Assembly (NCBI GenBank): GCA_014896455.1 | Contig: JADBKJ010000028.1 | Coordinates: 1 to 64,000, forward strand | DNA length: 64,000 bases | From: Thermoanaerobacter sp. | GTDB taxonomy: Bacteria > Bacillota > Thermoanaerobacteria > Thermoanaerobacterales > Thermoanaerobacteraceae | Reading direction: 5' to 3' | Shown: positions 29,142-41,091 of the stretch, one piece after another | How the letters are laid out: each line of letters starts with the position of its first letter | Position numbering within the stretch: the first letter of the stretch is position 1 | Program-made: the position numbers and the translations under genes | The notes under the pieces: generated by a model | Told to the model about the DNA's origin: nothing | Database searches by the model: none | What the model saw: the letters and a program-made list of their open reading frames with translations, nothing else

Positions 29142-31487
29142 TTATATTTTCTTCCATACCTTTGAAACCAAAATTGTCATATCGTCCTTTGGAGTATTAT
29201 TACACAATTCCAAACATTTTTTCATTAACGTATCTGCCATATCCTGAGGATTCCTCGTGTTGATTTCACTAATTAACTTTGAAAATTCTACTTCTTTATC
29301 CTTCTCAAAACACTCCAACACTCCATCAGTGACTAAAATCACAAAATCTCCATCTTTTAACTTTCTTTCATGTATATCTGCCTCTATATCTTCCAAAATG
29401 CCAATGGGCAAAGAACTGGATTCTATAATCTCAACCTCATTCCCTCTTTTTATAAAGGTAGCACAAGAGCCAATCTTTATAAATTCTGCTCCTCCTGTGA
29501 ACTTGTCCAGAAACATTATATCCACAGTAGAAAACATTTCTTCTGCAGACCGCAAAGCCAAAATAGAGTTTAATGTTTGAATAACTAAATGTTTATCGAA
29601 GCCTGCCTCTATAAATTTCTCCAGCAAAGAAATGGTAATAGTGCTCTCTGCAGCCGCTTTATATCCAATCCCCATTCCATCGCTTAAAGCTGCCATATAT
29701 TTTCCATCTTCTAAGTCCATAAAAGAATAAGTATCTCCAGAAATCTTGGCTTTTGACTTACTAACTCTGCTTATACCCGTTAATACTTGCAAGCTCTCTG
29801 CTTTTGTAAGAGTAAGTACACATCTTCCATTGTGGTCTATAGAGCATAACCTACTTTTTCTCTCATATCTTTCCCCCATAATTTCAGATACAATAGGGAT
29901 AATTTTTTTGTCACATTCCTTAGCAAAACATGCCTTTTTATATATTTTTACATTAACATTTTCGTCTCCTGTGTCATAAATTAGCACATCCTCCACAGGT
30001 ATGCCCTTTTTGTCCAATTCCACCATCATTATTTGTTCTAATTCATCTTTAAAAGTGACATTCATGCTAATATCACTAGCCATATTAGATATTGCATCGG
30101 CAACTCCTTTTAACTGAGTAGCAATAAGTCTTTTAGCATCTTTTAGCCTTTCTCTCCACTGCATGCTTATTTTGTAAATGCCTAAGTAATATTTAGTTGT
30201 ATTCATAAGTTCAGAAAATCTTATACATTTTCTATACAGTTTATTGTCCTCAATACTACTATTTTTTTCAAGATGTTCTATCAACTCAAACATGCTTTTA
30301 TAAGTATTGTAAAACTCCTTGTCCCAACAAGTTTTATACATGACACATTGAGTACAGGTCTTATTGGCAATTTCTTCAAACAAATAAGAAATATCTTTAT
30401 GGTCTAATACTTTTTCATTTACTTGTTTAAAACTTTTAGAAAGCTCTTCAAATACTTGAGAATACTCTTTAAGTTTACCTGTCACTACTTCTTTTAATTT
30501 TTCATTGTAATTTCTGTTGTTTAAATTTTTATTACCCTTTACTATTTCCTCCGCCTTTACTATGTACTTCTTAGGAAGTGCTACAAACATTAAAGAAGCT
30601 AAAACAATATCATAAGGATTTACAAGCATATCCACATTTGAAGTTACATAAAATGTAATAATAAAAATGGCAGTTAAAAAGCCTATAATAACTCCAATTC
30701 TATGCAATTTTTTCAAACTACCGGCTAACAAGCCTGCAAATCCAAAAAGCCCTATGGAAACTGGCATTTGGAAAAAAGATAAGCTTCCAAAAAGCCCCAT
30801 AGTTGTGCCGATACTTGCTCCTACTCCAGCCCCCCCTATATAAGAGGCTAAAAGTATTATAAATATCCCTAATATCCCATTGAGAGTAAATTTCCACACA
30901 TTCAAATGATTCATTCCTAGAATAAATAGCCCTATAGATATACTCAAAGATATCAACTCTTCATTGGAAACAATTTTTCTGTTTATATTCAAAATAAATG
31001 AAACAGCATGATTAAAAATAAAAACCATTAACATTGCAATGACAGACTCATATACGCTCATTATAATGTCAAAAAGTAAAAAGCCATAAATATAGCTGAA
31101 TATAAGATCTGCACTAAAAAGAGAAATAAAAGTAATGAAAGAAGTTTTAATAATATTTTGAGGTTTAATTTTTAGAAATCCTTCTAATGAAAAGATAAAC
31201 ACAAGTGCTAAAAGGTATTTAAAACTATTGACATTGGATAAAGTTAATATTCCCAACCATACTCCTATTCCTGTTAAAAGATATCGCTTTTTATACATTA
31301 AAAGGGTTGCAAAAAAAGCAATGCCGAAAGGCAAAAGACTATTGAAAATAACAGCTCGCCCTATAAAAAAGCTTATAACTGACAATAATATAATCTGTTG
31401 AATGTTTTTAGAAAGATTTTTTTGAGTATTTTCTGACAAGGGAGTTTTTATAACTCTTTTATAAGGTAAAATATTTATATTTTGCAT
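29142..31487 (-). CDS. spoIIE: Stage II sporulation protein E, PP2C-type serine phosphatase
   Basis: Dephosphorylates SpoIIAA to release sigma-F in the forespore and takes part in polar septum formation. 781 residues: about ten membrane helices in the N-terminal 330 residues (VISFFIGRAVIFNSLLPFGIAFFATLL and onward), a central regulatory region with a Cys-rich patch (TCTQCVMYKTCWDKEF), and a C-terminal PP2C/SpoIIE phosphatase domain with MAALSDGMGIGYKAAAEST, ALRSAEEMFSTVDIMFLDKF and DGDFVILVTDGVLE. AGGAGGTGATGG precedes the ATG. Its presence shows the organism forms, or recently formed, endospores. Expression is presumably under Spo0A; I could not identify the 0A boxes. Confidence 0.97.
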   Translation of the reverse strand: MQNINILPYKRVIKTPLSENTQKNLSKNIQQIILLSVISFFIGRAVIFNSLLPFGIAFFATLLMYKKRYLLTGIGVWLGILTLSNVNSFKYLLALVFIFSLEGFLKIKPQNIIKTSFITFISLFSADLIFSYIYGFLLFDIIMSVYESVIAMLMVFIFNHAVSFILNINRKIVSNEELISLSISIGLFILGMNHLNVWKFTLNGILGIFIILLASYIGGAGVGASIGTTMGLFGSLSFFQMPVSIGLFGFAGLLAGSLKKLHRIGVIIGFLTAIFIITFYVTSNVDMLVNPYDIVLASLMFVALPKKYIVKAEEIVKGNKNLNNRNYNEKLKEVVTGKLKEYSQVFEELSKSFKQVNEKVLDHKDISYLFEEIANKTCTQCVMYKTCWDKEFYNTYKSMFELIEHLEKNSSIEDNKLYRKCIRFSELMNTTKYYLGIYKISMQWRERLKDAKRLIATQLKGVADAISNMASDISMNVTFKDELEQIMMVELDKKGIPVEDVLIYDTGDENVNVKIYKKACFAKECDKKIIPIVSEIMGERYERKSRLCSIDHNGRCVLTLTKAESLQVLTGISRVSKSKAKISGDTYSFMDLEDGKYMAALSDGMGIGYKAAAESTITISLLEKFIEAGFDKHLVIQTLNSILALRSAEEMFSTVDIMFLDKFTGGAEFIKIGSCATFIKRGNEVEIIESSSLPIGILEDIEADIHERKLKDGDFVILVTDGVLECFEKDKEVEFSKLISEINTRNPQDMADTLMKKCLELCNNTPKDDMTILVSKVWKKI

Positions 31488-31589
31488 AAAAAACCATCAC
31501 CTCCTGTTTTTCTAAATTATAGCATCATGGTGATGGTTTTATTTGTTAATTTTTGTTGTATATGTAATTTTTCTTTCGACATAAAAAAT

Positions 31590-31612
31590 AATGTCGCACC
31601 TTTGGCGACATT
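31590..31612 (-). terminator. Terminator of tRNA-Glu
   Basis: AATGTCGC pairs with GCGACATT around a 7-base loop, followed on the minus strand by ATTTTTTATG. It lies 18 bases after the tRNA 3' end. Confidence 0.8.
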
Positions 31613-31630
31613 TTATTTCTTAAACTTAAA

Positions 31631-31705
31631 TGGTGACCCCGACGGGATTCGAACCCGTGTTGCCGCCGTGAAAGGGCGGTGTCTTAACCTCTTGACCACG
31701 GGGCC
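31631..31705 (-). tRNA. tRNA-Glu (anticodon TTC)
   Basis: Read on the minus strand, acceptor GGCCCCG pairs with CGGGGTC (one G:U), a D-arm follows, the anticodon stem CCGCC/GGCGG encloses CTTTCAC with anticodon TTC, and the T-arm has GGGTTCGAATCCC. CCA is encoded. 75 bases in all, with a normal cloverleaf. It is flanked by its own promoter and terminator as a single-tRNA transcription unit. Confidence 0.97.
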
Positions 31706-31721
31706 ACAAAAGACATTACTT

Positions 31722-31749
31722 ATTTTATCATATTTTCATGTCTTGTCAA
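31722..31749 (-). promoter_or_regulatory. Promoter of tRNA-Glu
   Basis: On the minus strand a perfect TTGACA (31749-31744) is followed after 16 bases by TAAAAT (31727-31722). The tRNA 5' end is 17 bases downstream of the -10 element. Confidence 0.75.
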
Positions 31750-31870
31750 CGAAAAATTTTTCCTTAATAATTGTCATTTTTTGGATATAAAAATGCCTGT
31801 CCTTTCTGACTTTTTTATTTCTTCTATTAAAGCATATTCGACTTCTAAATAATTTGCAATATCTTCAATT

Positions 31871-32077
31871 TCACATCAAAAACTTTTTATATTTATTATC
31901 TCTCAGTTTGTACTTTAATAAAACGCAAAAACATGCTATACTAATTAAAGTACTAATAAAATCACTCCTCTATAATAAATGCGGTATTTCTATACCGCAT
32001 CCTTTTTGGACTAATATATGCCCCCGTAGGGTATAGGGCTACGTTAAAAGTATATCACATTTTCTATGTAATGTAAA
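31871..32077 (-). promoter_or_regulatory. Strong promoter with CsoR-like operator and leader hairpin, no clear gene
   Basis: On the minus strand TTTACA (32077-32072), 17 bases, TATACT (32054-32049) is close to consensus. Just downstream, ATACCCTACGGGGGCAT (32034-32018) is a near-palindrome of the kind bound by CsoR-family repressors (copper or persulfide sensors). Then comes a 9-bp hairpin (32000-31979, ATGCGGTAT/ATACCGCAT) and a GAGGAGTG ribosome site (31970-31963). The only frame behind it starts at ATT (31957) and gives 28 residues with one hydrophobic stretch (LISIACFCVLLKY) to a TGA at 31871. A second frame (EIEDIANYLEVEYALIEEIKKSERTG) follows, offset by one base, so a small frameshifted membrane-protein gene is possible. 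The rest of the 600-base gap holds the tRNA unit. Confidence 0.5.
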
Positions 32078-32086
32078 TACAAAATT

Positions 32087-33028
32087 TTAGTGTATTTCTT
32101 CTGAAGAAATAATCGGTTGAGACACTTTTCCAAAATAATTTGTCCCCCATACTCCTATCAATATCATAATAGCTCCTATTATATGATACCAATAAAAAGC
32201 TTCACGTCGTATGGTGACCCCCGCTATTACCGAAATTACTGTGGTCAAATTTGCAAAAACTGAAGCTTGAGATGCAGGCAATTTTGAAAGAGCATAATTG
32301 TTTAAAAAATACGCTACAACAGAAGATAAAACACCTAGATATAGCACAGGAATAAGTACTCTGTAATCAGTTAAATCCTTGAAATAGTCAGAAATAGGAT
32401 AGCCTTTTGCTAATCTATCAATTAAATTTAAAAAATTGAAAGAAATTGCGGCAAACCACATCATGACAAAGGTTATCTCAATAGGTGAAAATTCTAAAGA
32501 AGACTTTCTTGCTAAAATACTGTAAAAAGCTGCAGATAAGACTGCTCCTAAAAGATATACAAAACCTACAATTGACGTATTACGGCTTTCAACACCTGTC
32601 ATAAAAATTATAAAAGCAACTCCTGTAACAGACAAAAGAATAAAGAAAAGCTGATACAAAGAAGGCCTTTCCTTTAAAAATACCGCCGCCAAAGCGGTAA
32701 CAGCAACAGGAATTAAAGCTATCATCAAGCCAGAAAGAGAAGAGGATGTATATTTTACACCATATGTTTCAAATATAAAATACACAACAGGCTCTGATAG
32801 AGACAATAAAAACAATGGCCACAGATTTTTCCCTCTATAATTGAGCTTAATAATTCCAAATACCCACAAAAGAGTAATCATAAATGCTGCAAGTAAAAAA
32901 CGATAGGCTATAAGCTCTAAAGGAGAAGCTACATCAAGCCCCATAGAGGTAAACATAAAAGAAAATCCAAAAATTGATGCCATCCCTATTCCTGCCAAAT
33001 AAGGATAGTAACTTTTTATCCTCCCCAA
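32087..33028 (-). CDS. DMT-superfamily (EamA) transporter
   Basis: About 313 residues from the TTG at 33028, which has GGAGGTG six bases before it; the ORF-track start 20 codons upstream has no site. Ten hydrophobic helices in two EamA repeats: first (YYPYLAGIGMASIFGFSFMF ... KYTSSSLSGLMIALIPVAVTALAAVFLKERP) and second (IVGFVYLLGAVLSAAFYSILARKSS ... KLPASQASVFANLTTVISVIAGV). The family exports or imports metabolites such as amino acids or nucleotides; the substrate here cannot be told. It is monocistronic and divergent from the sigma factor operon. Downstream it meets the CsoR-type promoter region. Confidence 0.88.
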   Translation of the reverse strand: MGRIKSYYPYLAGIGMASIFGFSFMFTSMGLDVASPLELIAYRFLLAAFMITLLWVFGIIKLNYRGKNLWPLFLLSLSEPVVYFIFETYGVKYTSSSLSGLMIALIPVAVTALAAVFLKERPSLYQLFFILLSVTGVAFIIFMTGVESRNTSIVGFVYLLGAVLSAAFYSILARKSSLEFSPIEITFVMMWFAAISFNFLNLIDRLAKGYPISDYFKDLTDYRVLIPVLYLGVLSSVVAYFLNNYALSKLPASQASVFANLTTVISVIAGVTIRREAFYWYHIIGAIMILIGVWGTNYFGKVSQPIISSEEIH

Positions 33029-33099
33029 ATTTAACACCTCCGCACCTTTTTTTAAAACACCGATATAATTATATAGCACTTCCCACAAAAAATAAAATC

Positions 33100-33164
33100 C
33101 AGACGAAGGGGACGGTTCTTTTCATCTGAAAAATTCAGACAAGAGGAACCGTCCCCTTCGTCTG
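33100..33164. repeat. REP-like nested hairpin repeat
   Basis: CAGACGAAGGGGACGGTTC at 33100-33118 is the exact reverse complement of GAACCGTCCCCTTCGTCTG at 33146-33164. Inside is a second stem TCTGAA/TTCAGA. GGGGACGGTTC-type palindromes are dispersed repeats in many Firmicutes and are linked by some to REP-associated tyrosine transposases; that link is from memory. It lies in the 198-base divergent gap between the DMT transporter and the sigma factor gene. Confidence 0.65.
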
Positions 33165-33226
33165 AAAAGTTTTTGTCACAAAATTGGCTTTAGATGTGTT
33201 ATTATTAGTGAAAAGACATAGGGGAG

Positions 33227-33727
33227 GTGTTCAAAATAGAGGAAAGTTTCAAAGATATCTTTGAAAAATATTATCCAAAAGTTTTAAATCAAATTTCTTG
33301 GATGATAAAAGACGAATTCAAAGCGGAAGACATTACTCAAGAGGTTTTTATAAAGTATTTTAAAAATCCTCCCCCTCACAATGAAAATATAGGAGGTTGG
33401 TTATCCAAAGTGGCAATAAATCATGCCTTAAATTATATCCGCAGTGAAAAAAACACAAAAACAAGAGAACTGGAAGTTTTTAAAAACACGCAAGAGAAAT
33501 TTTTTGAAGACCCTGAAGAAATAGCAATTAAAAGGTTTGAAAGAGCTAAAGTGAAAGAAGTCCTCCTAAAAATGAGTAAAAGAGATATGATGTGTCTAAT
33601 ACTTAAACATTCAGGATATAGTTACGAAGAAATAGCAATATCATTGGGAATTAAGAAAACCTCCGTCGGCACAACCATAGCAAGAGCACAAAAAAAGTTT
33701 AAAGAATTATATGAAAAGGAGGTGTAA
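33227..33727 (+). CDS. ECF-type RNA polymerase sigma factor
   Basis: 166 residues, sigma-70 group 4. Region 2 covers FEKYYPKVLNQISWMIKDEFKAEDITQEVFIKYF (core and -10 binding) and region 4 covers SKRDMMCLILKHSGYSYEEIAISLGIKKTSVGTTIARAQKKF (-35 binding HTH). No extra domain. It forms an operon with the anti-sigma gene 2 bases downstream and an ABC transporter. The start is odd: the GTG taken by the ORF track lies inside AGGGGAGGTG, and the codon at the normal distance from that site is ATA (33236). Either the GTG is used with no spacing or an ATA start is used. Confidence 0.92.
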   Translation: MFKIEESFKDIFEKYYPKVLNQISWMIKDEFKAEDITQEVFIKYFKNPPPHNENIGGWLSKVAINHALNYIRSEKNTKTRELEVFKNTQEKFFEDPEEIAIKRFERAKVKEVLLKMSKRDMMCLILKHSGYSYEEIAISLGIKKTSVGTTIARAQKKFKELYEKEV

Positions 33728-33729
33728 GT

Positions 33730-34914
33730 ATGTGCTACGATGAAGGAACTCTTCAAGCATATCTAGACAATGAACTGGATGAAATCACTGCAAAAAATGT
33801 AGAAGAACATTTAAAAACTTGCGATGTATGTAGAGAAAAACTTGAACAACTAAAATCCATAAATGAATTCACTTTAAAAGCTTTAAAAGCAAGCAATATA
33901 AATTTAAATGAAGCTTGGGCTACTCTAAATGAAAAATTGAGCAAAAATAATAATAAAGGAGGAATGTTTGCCATGTTTATAAAGTACAAAAAGTCAATTG
34001 CCGCCTTAGTCGTAGTGGCATTTGTAGTTTCTTCAATGCTTTTCCCTCCCCTTAAAAATACAGAGGCTAAAATTCTAAATTTATTGAGACTTAACAAAAT
34101 GCAAATTATAACTATTACACCTGATGACATTACACAAATTCAAAATGAGTTCTATGATAGAAACATAAAGAGCATTGACTTAAAAGAATATGGTGAAATA
34201 TTAAGGTCTGGAAACTATGAAGGATATGAAGTTTCAATAAATGAAATTGACAAACTAAAGTCCGATGTAGATTATAAATTTAAGCTGCCAACTGACGAAA
34301 ATTTTGAAATTAACCATATATATGTATCAAAGGGTGAAGGATTCGAATTTAAACTTAATGTTGACAAAATAAATGAATTAATTAAAACATTTGGCGGCAC
34401 ACATCTTTTCCCTAAAGAGCTCAACAATAAACCTATTATAATGAATGTTGGCACATCTATATATATTGATATAAAAGAAAAAAAGAATGATAATGATACA
34501 GAAAATATCAAAAAAAGTATTTATCTTAATATAAATAAAACTCCTGAGATTGTAGTACCAGAAGGGGCAAATATAGATAAGGTAATTGATGCCTTGGCTA
34601 ACCTCCCATTTTTGCCCGACAATTTAAAAAAACAAATTGCAAGTGTAACTGACTGGAAGGAGACATTACCTATACCAAGTGATGAATCTACAAATGTTAA
34701 AGAAATAAATATAAGAGGAAATACAGCTATTATTCTAACAAATAAATATTCTCCAAATATGGCATCCATAGTATGGAATGAAAATGGAGTAATGTATAGT
34801 CTATCAATCAATGGACCTTATGAAACATCTACAGACAAGCAAACAATAAATGATGAATTAATAACACAGCAAAATATAAATACATTAATTCAAATTGCAA
34901 ATTCTATGAGGTGA
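33730..34914 (+). CDS. Anti-sigma factor with zinc-finger (ZAS-like) domain and large extracytoplasmic part
   Basis: 394 residues. The N-terminal 45 residues contain the anti-sigma zinc motif H-x3-C-x2-C (EEHLKTCDVCREKL), which clamps the sigma factor. One membrane helix follows (SIAALVVVAFVVSSMLFPPL, about 92-112), and about 280 residues lie outside the membrane. The outer part has no recognised domain; it is Lys/Asp/Asn-rich with segments such as MIITITPDDITQIQNEFYD and TAIILTNKYSPNMASIVWNENGVMYSLSINGPY that suggest a beta-sandwich sensor similar to the DUF4367-type domains of other clostridial anti-sigmas. AAGGAGGTG precedes the ATG. It probably releases the sigma in response to an envelope signal. 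Confidence 0.85.
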   Translation: MCYDEGTLQAYLDNELDEITAKNVEEHLKTCDVCREKLEQLKSINEFTLKALKASNINLNEAWATLNEKLSKNNNKGGMFAMFIKYKKSIAALVVVAFVVSSMLFPPLKNTEAKILNLLRLNKMQIITITPDDITQIQNEFYDRNIKSIDLKEYGEILRSGNYEGYEVSINEIDKLKSDVDYKFKLPTDENFEINHIYVSKGEGFEFKLNVDKINELIKTFGGTHLFPKELNNKPIIMNVGTSIYIDIKEKKNDNDTENIKKSIYLNINKTPEIVVPEGANIDKVIDALANLPFLPDNLKKQIASVTDWKETLPIPSDESTNVKEINIRGNTAIILTNKYSPNMASIVWNENGVMYSLSINGPYETSTDKQTINDELITQQNINTLIQIANSMR

Positions 34915-34918
34915 TCAA

Positions 34919-35821
34919 ATGGTTTTAGAGGCGCAAAATCTCACAAAGCAGTTTAACGGAAAAGGAGGATTTAAAGAAGTCACTCTTTCCGTAGAGAAAG
35001 GTCAGGTCTTTGGATTCTTAGGTCCAAATGGTGCAGGAAAAAGCACTTTTGTAAAGACCATGGTGGGGCTTTTACACCCCACCTCTGGTTTTGCTTGGAT
35101 TTTAGAGAAACCCATAGGCACTGTAGAATCAAGAGAAAAAGTGGGATTTTTACCCGAAAATTTTAGATATCACGACTGGATGACAGGAAAAGAGCTTTTG
35201 AGCTTCCATGCTGAGCTTTATAAAATAAAAAATCCAGGCAAAAAAATTGATGAACTTTTAGAATTGGTAAAATTAAAAGGTCACGAAAATAAACTTATCA
35301 AAAATTACAGCAAAGGAATGCAGCAAAGAATTGGCATTGCAATAGCCCTCTTAAATGACCCAGAAATAGTATTTTTAGACGAACCTACTTCAGCTTTAGA
35401 CCCTGTTGGAAGAATTGAAGTAAGAGAAATCATAAAACAATTAAAATCGCAAGGCAAAACTGTTTTTCTAAACAGCCATCTATTAAGTGAAGTAGAAATG
35501 GTATGCGATGAAGTGGCCATAATAAACCATGGCCGAATAATAGCCGAAGGAAAACTGGAAGAGCTATTAAAAGAACACACCCATGTAGAAATGATTGTAT
35601 CGGACTATACTACAGAGTTGATTGAAAAAATTTCTCACTTATCAAAAGAATTTCAATTTAAAGAAGGTAAGCTCTCTTTTAAAGTAGAAGATAAAGAAAA
35701 AATACCACTTATAGCTAAAATGGTAATAGAAGCTGGTGCCAAGCTATATCAATTAAATACCCAAACTTCTTCACTGGAAGACTTATTCATAAACTTGATT
35801 GGAAAGGATGAGATGTCGTGA
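34919..35821 (+). CDS. ABC transporter ATP-binding protein
   Basis: 300 residues. Walker A GFLGPNGAGKSTFVKTMVGL, Q-loop region VGFLPENFRYHDWMTG, signature KNYSKGMQQRIGIAIALL, Walker B EIVFLDEPTSALDP, and the switch His in VFLNSHLLSEVEMV. The C-terminal 80 residues (THVEMIVSDYTTELIEKI...) form the extra regulatory domain common in CcmA/NatA-type exporters. It overlaps the permease gene by four bases and begins right after the anti-sigma stop, so it is likely under the same sigma factor. Export of a lipid or antimicrobial compound fits the family; substrate unknown. Confidence 0.95.
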   Translation: MVLEAQNLTKQFNGKGGFKEVTLSVEKGQVFGFLGPNGAGKSTFVKTMVGLLHPTSGFAWILEKPIGTVESREKVGFLPENFRYHDWMTGKELLSFHAELYKIKNPGKKIDELLELVKLKGHENKLIKNYSKGMQQRIGIAIALLNDPEIVFLDEPTSALDPVGRIEVREIIKQLKSQGKTVFLNSHLLSEVEMVCDEVAIINHGRIIAEGKLEELLKEHTHVEMIVSDYTTELIEKISHLSKEFQFKEGKLSFKVEDKEKIPLIAKMVIEAGAKLYQLNTQTSSLEDLFINLIGKDEMS

Positions 35822-36678
35822 TAACTATAATAAAATACACATTTAAAGAGATGCTAAAAAAACGGGCTTTTCTATTAGTCTCTATTTTATCCCTCCTCTA
35901 CCTTTCCATATACGCTTTTGGCTTAAGTAGAATATTTGAGCATCCCAGCAATTCTATATATGACATCATTTTTCAATCTCAAATTTTGTCTGCAGGCCTT
36001 TTTTTCGCAAACTTTATAGTAGCTTTTCTCGTAGTTTTGACTTCTGTAAATGCCATATCAGGAGAAATAGAAAGTGGCACTATATATTCTATTTTGTCTA
36101 AACCTATAAAAAGATATGAACTGGTATTAGGAAAATTTATAGGGCTTAGTATTATGATTGTTTTATACAGCTCTATAATGTTTTTATCTGTTGTAGGTTT
36201 GAATATATGGTTTGGCTCTAAAATAAGCTTCGGGTGGGACAACATTTTAAAAGGTCTCTTTTTCTTCGACTTAGGTCCAATTGTATTTTTAGCTCTTATA
36301 ATCGCTTCAAGTTCAATTTTTTCTACTATAAACACAGGAATAATCGCCATTATGGCCTATGGAATTGCCCTTGTTGGAGGCGTACTTGAACAGATTGGCA
36401 CAGCAATGCAACAAAGTCAAGTCGGTGCCTTTGGCTTAAAAAGCGGAGAAAGCCTTATAAACGCAGGGATAATTACAAGCCTCATCCTTCCTACAGATGT
36501 CATATATAGAAAAATGACTGCAGAGCTTTTGACACAAAGTAGTGGAATAAGTTTTATGACACAAGGACTCTTTGGGGGTATGTCTCAACCCAGTATTTAC
36601 ATGTTCATATACATCTTTTTCTACGTGGTATTTCTCCTCTATTACGGTGCAAAGCGCTTTTCACAAAGAGACTTATAA
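35818..36678 (+). CDS. ABC-2 type transporter permease
   Basis: 286 residues with six membrane helices, of the ABC-2/NosY kind: ITIIKYTFKEMLKKRAFLLVSILSLLYLSIYAFG, FFANFIVAFLVVLTSVNAISGEIESGTIYSILSKPIKRYELVLGKFIGL (the typical cytoplasmic coupling sequence), and a last helix at FIYIFFYVVFLLYYGAKRF. The start is GTG, overlapping the end of the ATPase gene. With it, this makes a two-component exporter. The terminator directly follows the stop. Confidence 0.92.
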   Translation: MITIIKYTFKEMLKKRAFLLVSILSLLYLSIYAFGLSRIFEHPSNSIYDIIFQSQILSAGLFFANFIVAFLVVLTSVNAISGEIESGTIYSILSKPIKRYELVLGKFIGLSIMIVLYSSIMFLSVVGLNIWFGSKISFGWDNILKGLFFFDLGPIVFLALIIASSSIFSTINTGIIAIMAYGIALVGGVLEQIGTAMQQSQVGAFGLKSGESLINAGIITSLILPTDVIYRKMTAELLTQSSGISFMTQGLFGGMSQPSIYMFIYIFFYVVFLLYYGAKRFSQRDL

Positions 36679-36698
36679 AGGCGGCTTCAGCCGCCTTT
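36677..36698. terminator. Bidirectional terminator between ABC operon and DUF1284 gene
   Basis: AAAGGCGG and CCGCCTTT form an 8-bp stem with a CTTCAG loop. The left arm overlaps the permease stop and the right end overlaps the last codons of the convergent gene. Confidence 0.8.
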
Positions 36699-37091
36699 TA
36701 ACTTTTTAATCCCTTCTAAACAATACCCAAGGCTAAACCATTCACAATCTTTACATATATTCATCATCTTTTCTTCTGTCATATTTTCTTTAATTTTATC
36801 CACAACATCCTTATACCATACTGCCTCTCCTACTTCTATACCCAAAATCTTTAAAACTGCCCTATCTTTTCCTTTTACACTTCCTGGATACTCTTCTTCT
36901 GTACATTCTCCATTTACATTGTTTGGACACATGCTGCAAATGTTATCCACATTATCCACAACTTTTATCAACATATCCTGTTCATTATTTAATTTTCTAA
37001 TAATTTCATCCATATTTTTAACAAATTTTTCATCATAACCAAGCCCTCTAAAGCCCAACACACACAAAAAGTGATGTCCTCTTATCTCCAT
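36687..37091 (-). CDS. DUF1284 family Cys-rich protein
   Basis: 134 residues beginning MEIRGHHFLCVLGFRGLGY, the typical opening of this family. Cysteines are arranged as CSMCPNNVNGEC in the middle and CKDCEWFSLGYC near the end, which suggests an iron-sulfur or zinc centre. The function of the family is unknown. It stands alone on the minus strand with GAGGAGAG before the ATG and ends in the terminator it shares with the ABC operon. Confidence 0.8.
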   Translation of the reverse strand: MEIRGHHFLCVLGFRGLGYDEKFVKNMDEIIRKLNNEQDMLIKVVDNVDNICSMCPNNVNGECTEEEYPGSVKGKDRAVLKILGIEVGEAVWYKDVVDKIKENMTEEKMMNICKDCEWFSLGYCLEGIKKLKGG

Positions 37092-37247
37092 TTCAATCTC
37101 TCCTCATCCCATGATTACAACAATAATTATACTGCTAATTTGAACTGTAACCTAAGAAAAAAAAGAAATTTACATCCCTCAGTTTATCACAATAATAGTC
37201 ATAATTTCTTCAATTATCGAAAATAATACATTTAAAGGAGTGATTGT

Positions 37248-37409
37248 ATGACTAAAAAACCAAAAAAACCTCACAAAGTGCCAATAGAAAATCATAAGAC
37301 TGCTTCCTGGGCAAATATACAAAATGTAAAAGAAGAATCAAATGTGCCTATCCCAAGTGAAAATGAGGTAATAAACGCAAAAGAATGGGTAGAAGAAAAC
37401 AAAAAATAA
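37248..37409 (+). CDS. Small DUF3787-type protein, 53 residues
   Basis: Too short for the ORF track. The ATG at 37248 follows AAAGGAG by 7 bases, and the frame ends in TAA at 37407-37409. The protein begins MTKKPKKPHKVPIENHKTAS and ends SENEVINAKEWVEENKK; the HKTASWA and NAKEWVEENKK patterns are those of the DUF3787 family of clostridial small proteins, as I recall it. It is basic at the start and acidic at the end, with no membrane segment. Function unknown. It is monocistronic between its own upstream region and a strong terminator. Confidence 0.75.
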   Translation: MTKKPKKPHKVPIENHKTASWANIQNVKEESNVPIPSENEVINAKEWVEENKK

Positions 37410-37435
37410 CAATTCCGGGCATACGCCCGGAATTG

Positions 37436-37437
<2 letters not shown>
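37408..37437. terminator. Bidirectional terminator between the small protein gene and nifJ
   Basis: AACAATTCCGGGC and GCCCGGAATTGTT form a perfect 13-bp stem with a 4-base loop. On the minus strand ATTTTTTGTTTTC follows, a strong end for nifJ; on the plus strand the T-tract is weak. Confidence 0.85.
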
Positions 37438-41017
<3,580 letters not shown>

Positions 41018-41091
41018 TCATACATTTAGTCATTGAAGACAATTTCTGATAAATAATGATTTCAACGTTTGAATGATAACTTTTTATCTTA

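Noticed and set aside
31482-31790. Plus-strand ORF of 102 residues across the tRNA-Glu gene
   Set aside because: It is a chance frame antisense to a clear tRNA; the DPDGIRTRVAA segment is the familiar false translation of tRNA T-arm and anticodon-arm sequence.
31979-32010. Plus-strand intrinsic terminator (hairpin followed by CCTTTTTGG)
   Set aside because: No plus-strand gene ends here. The hairpin makes more sense as a leader structure downstream of the minus-strand promoter.
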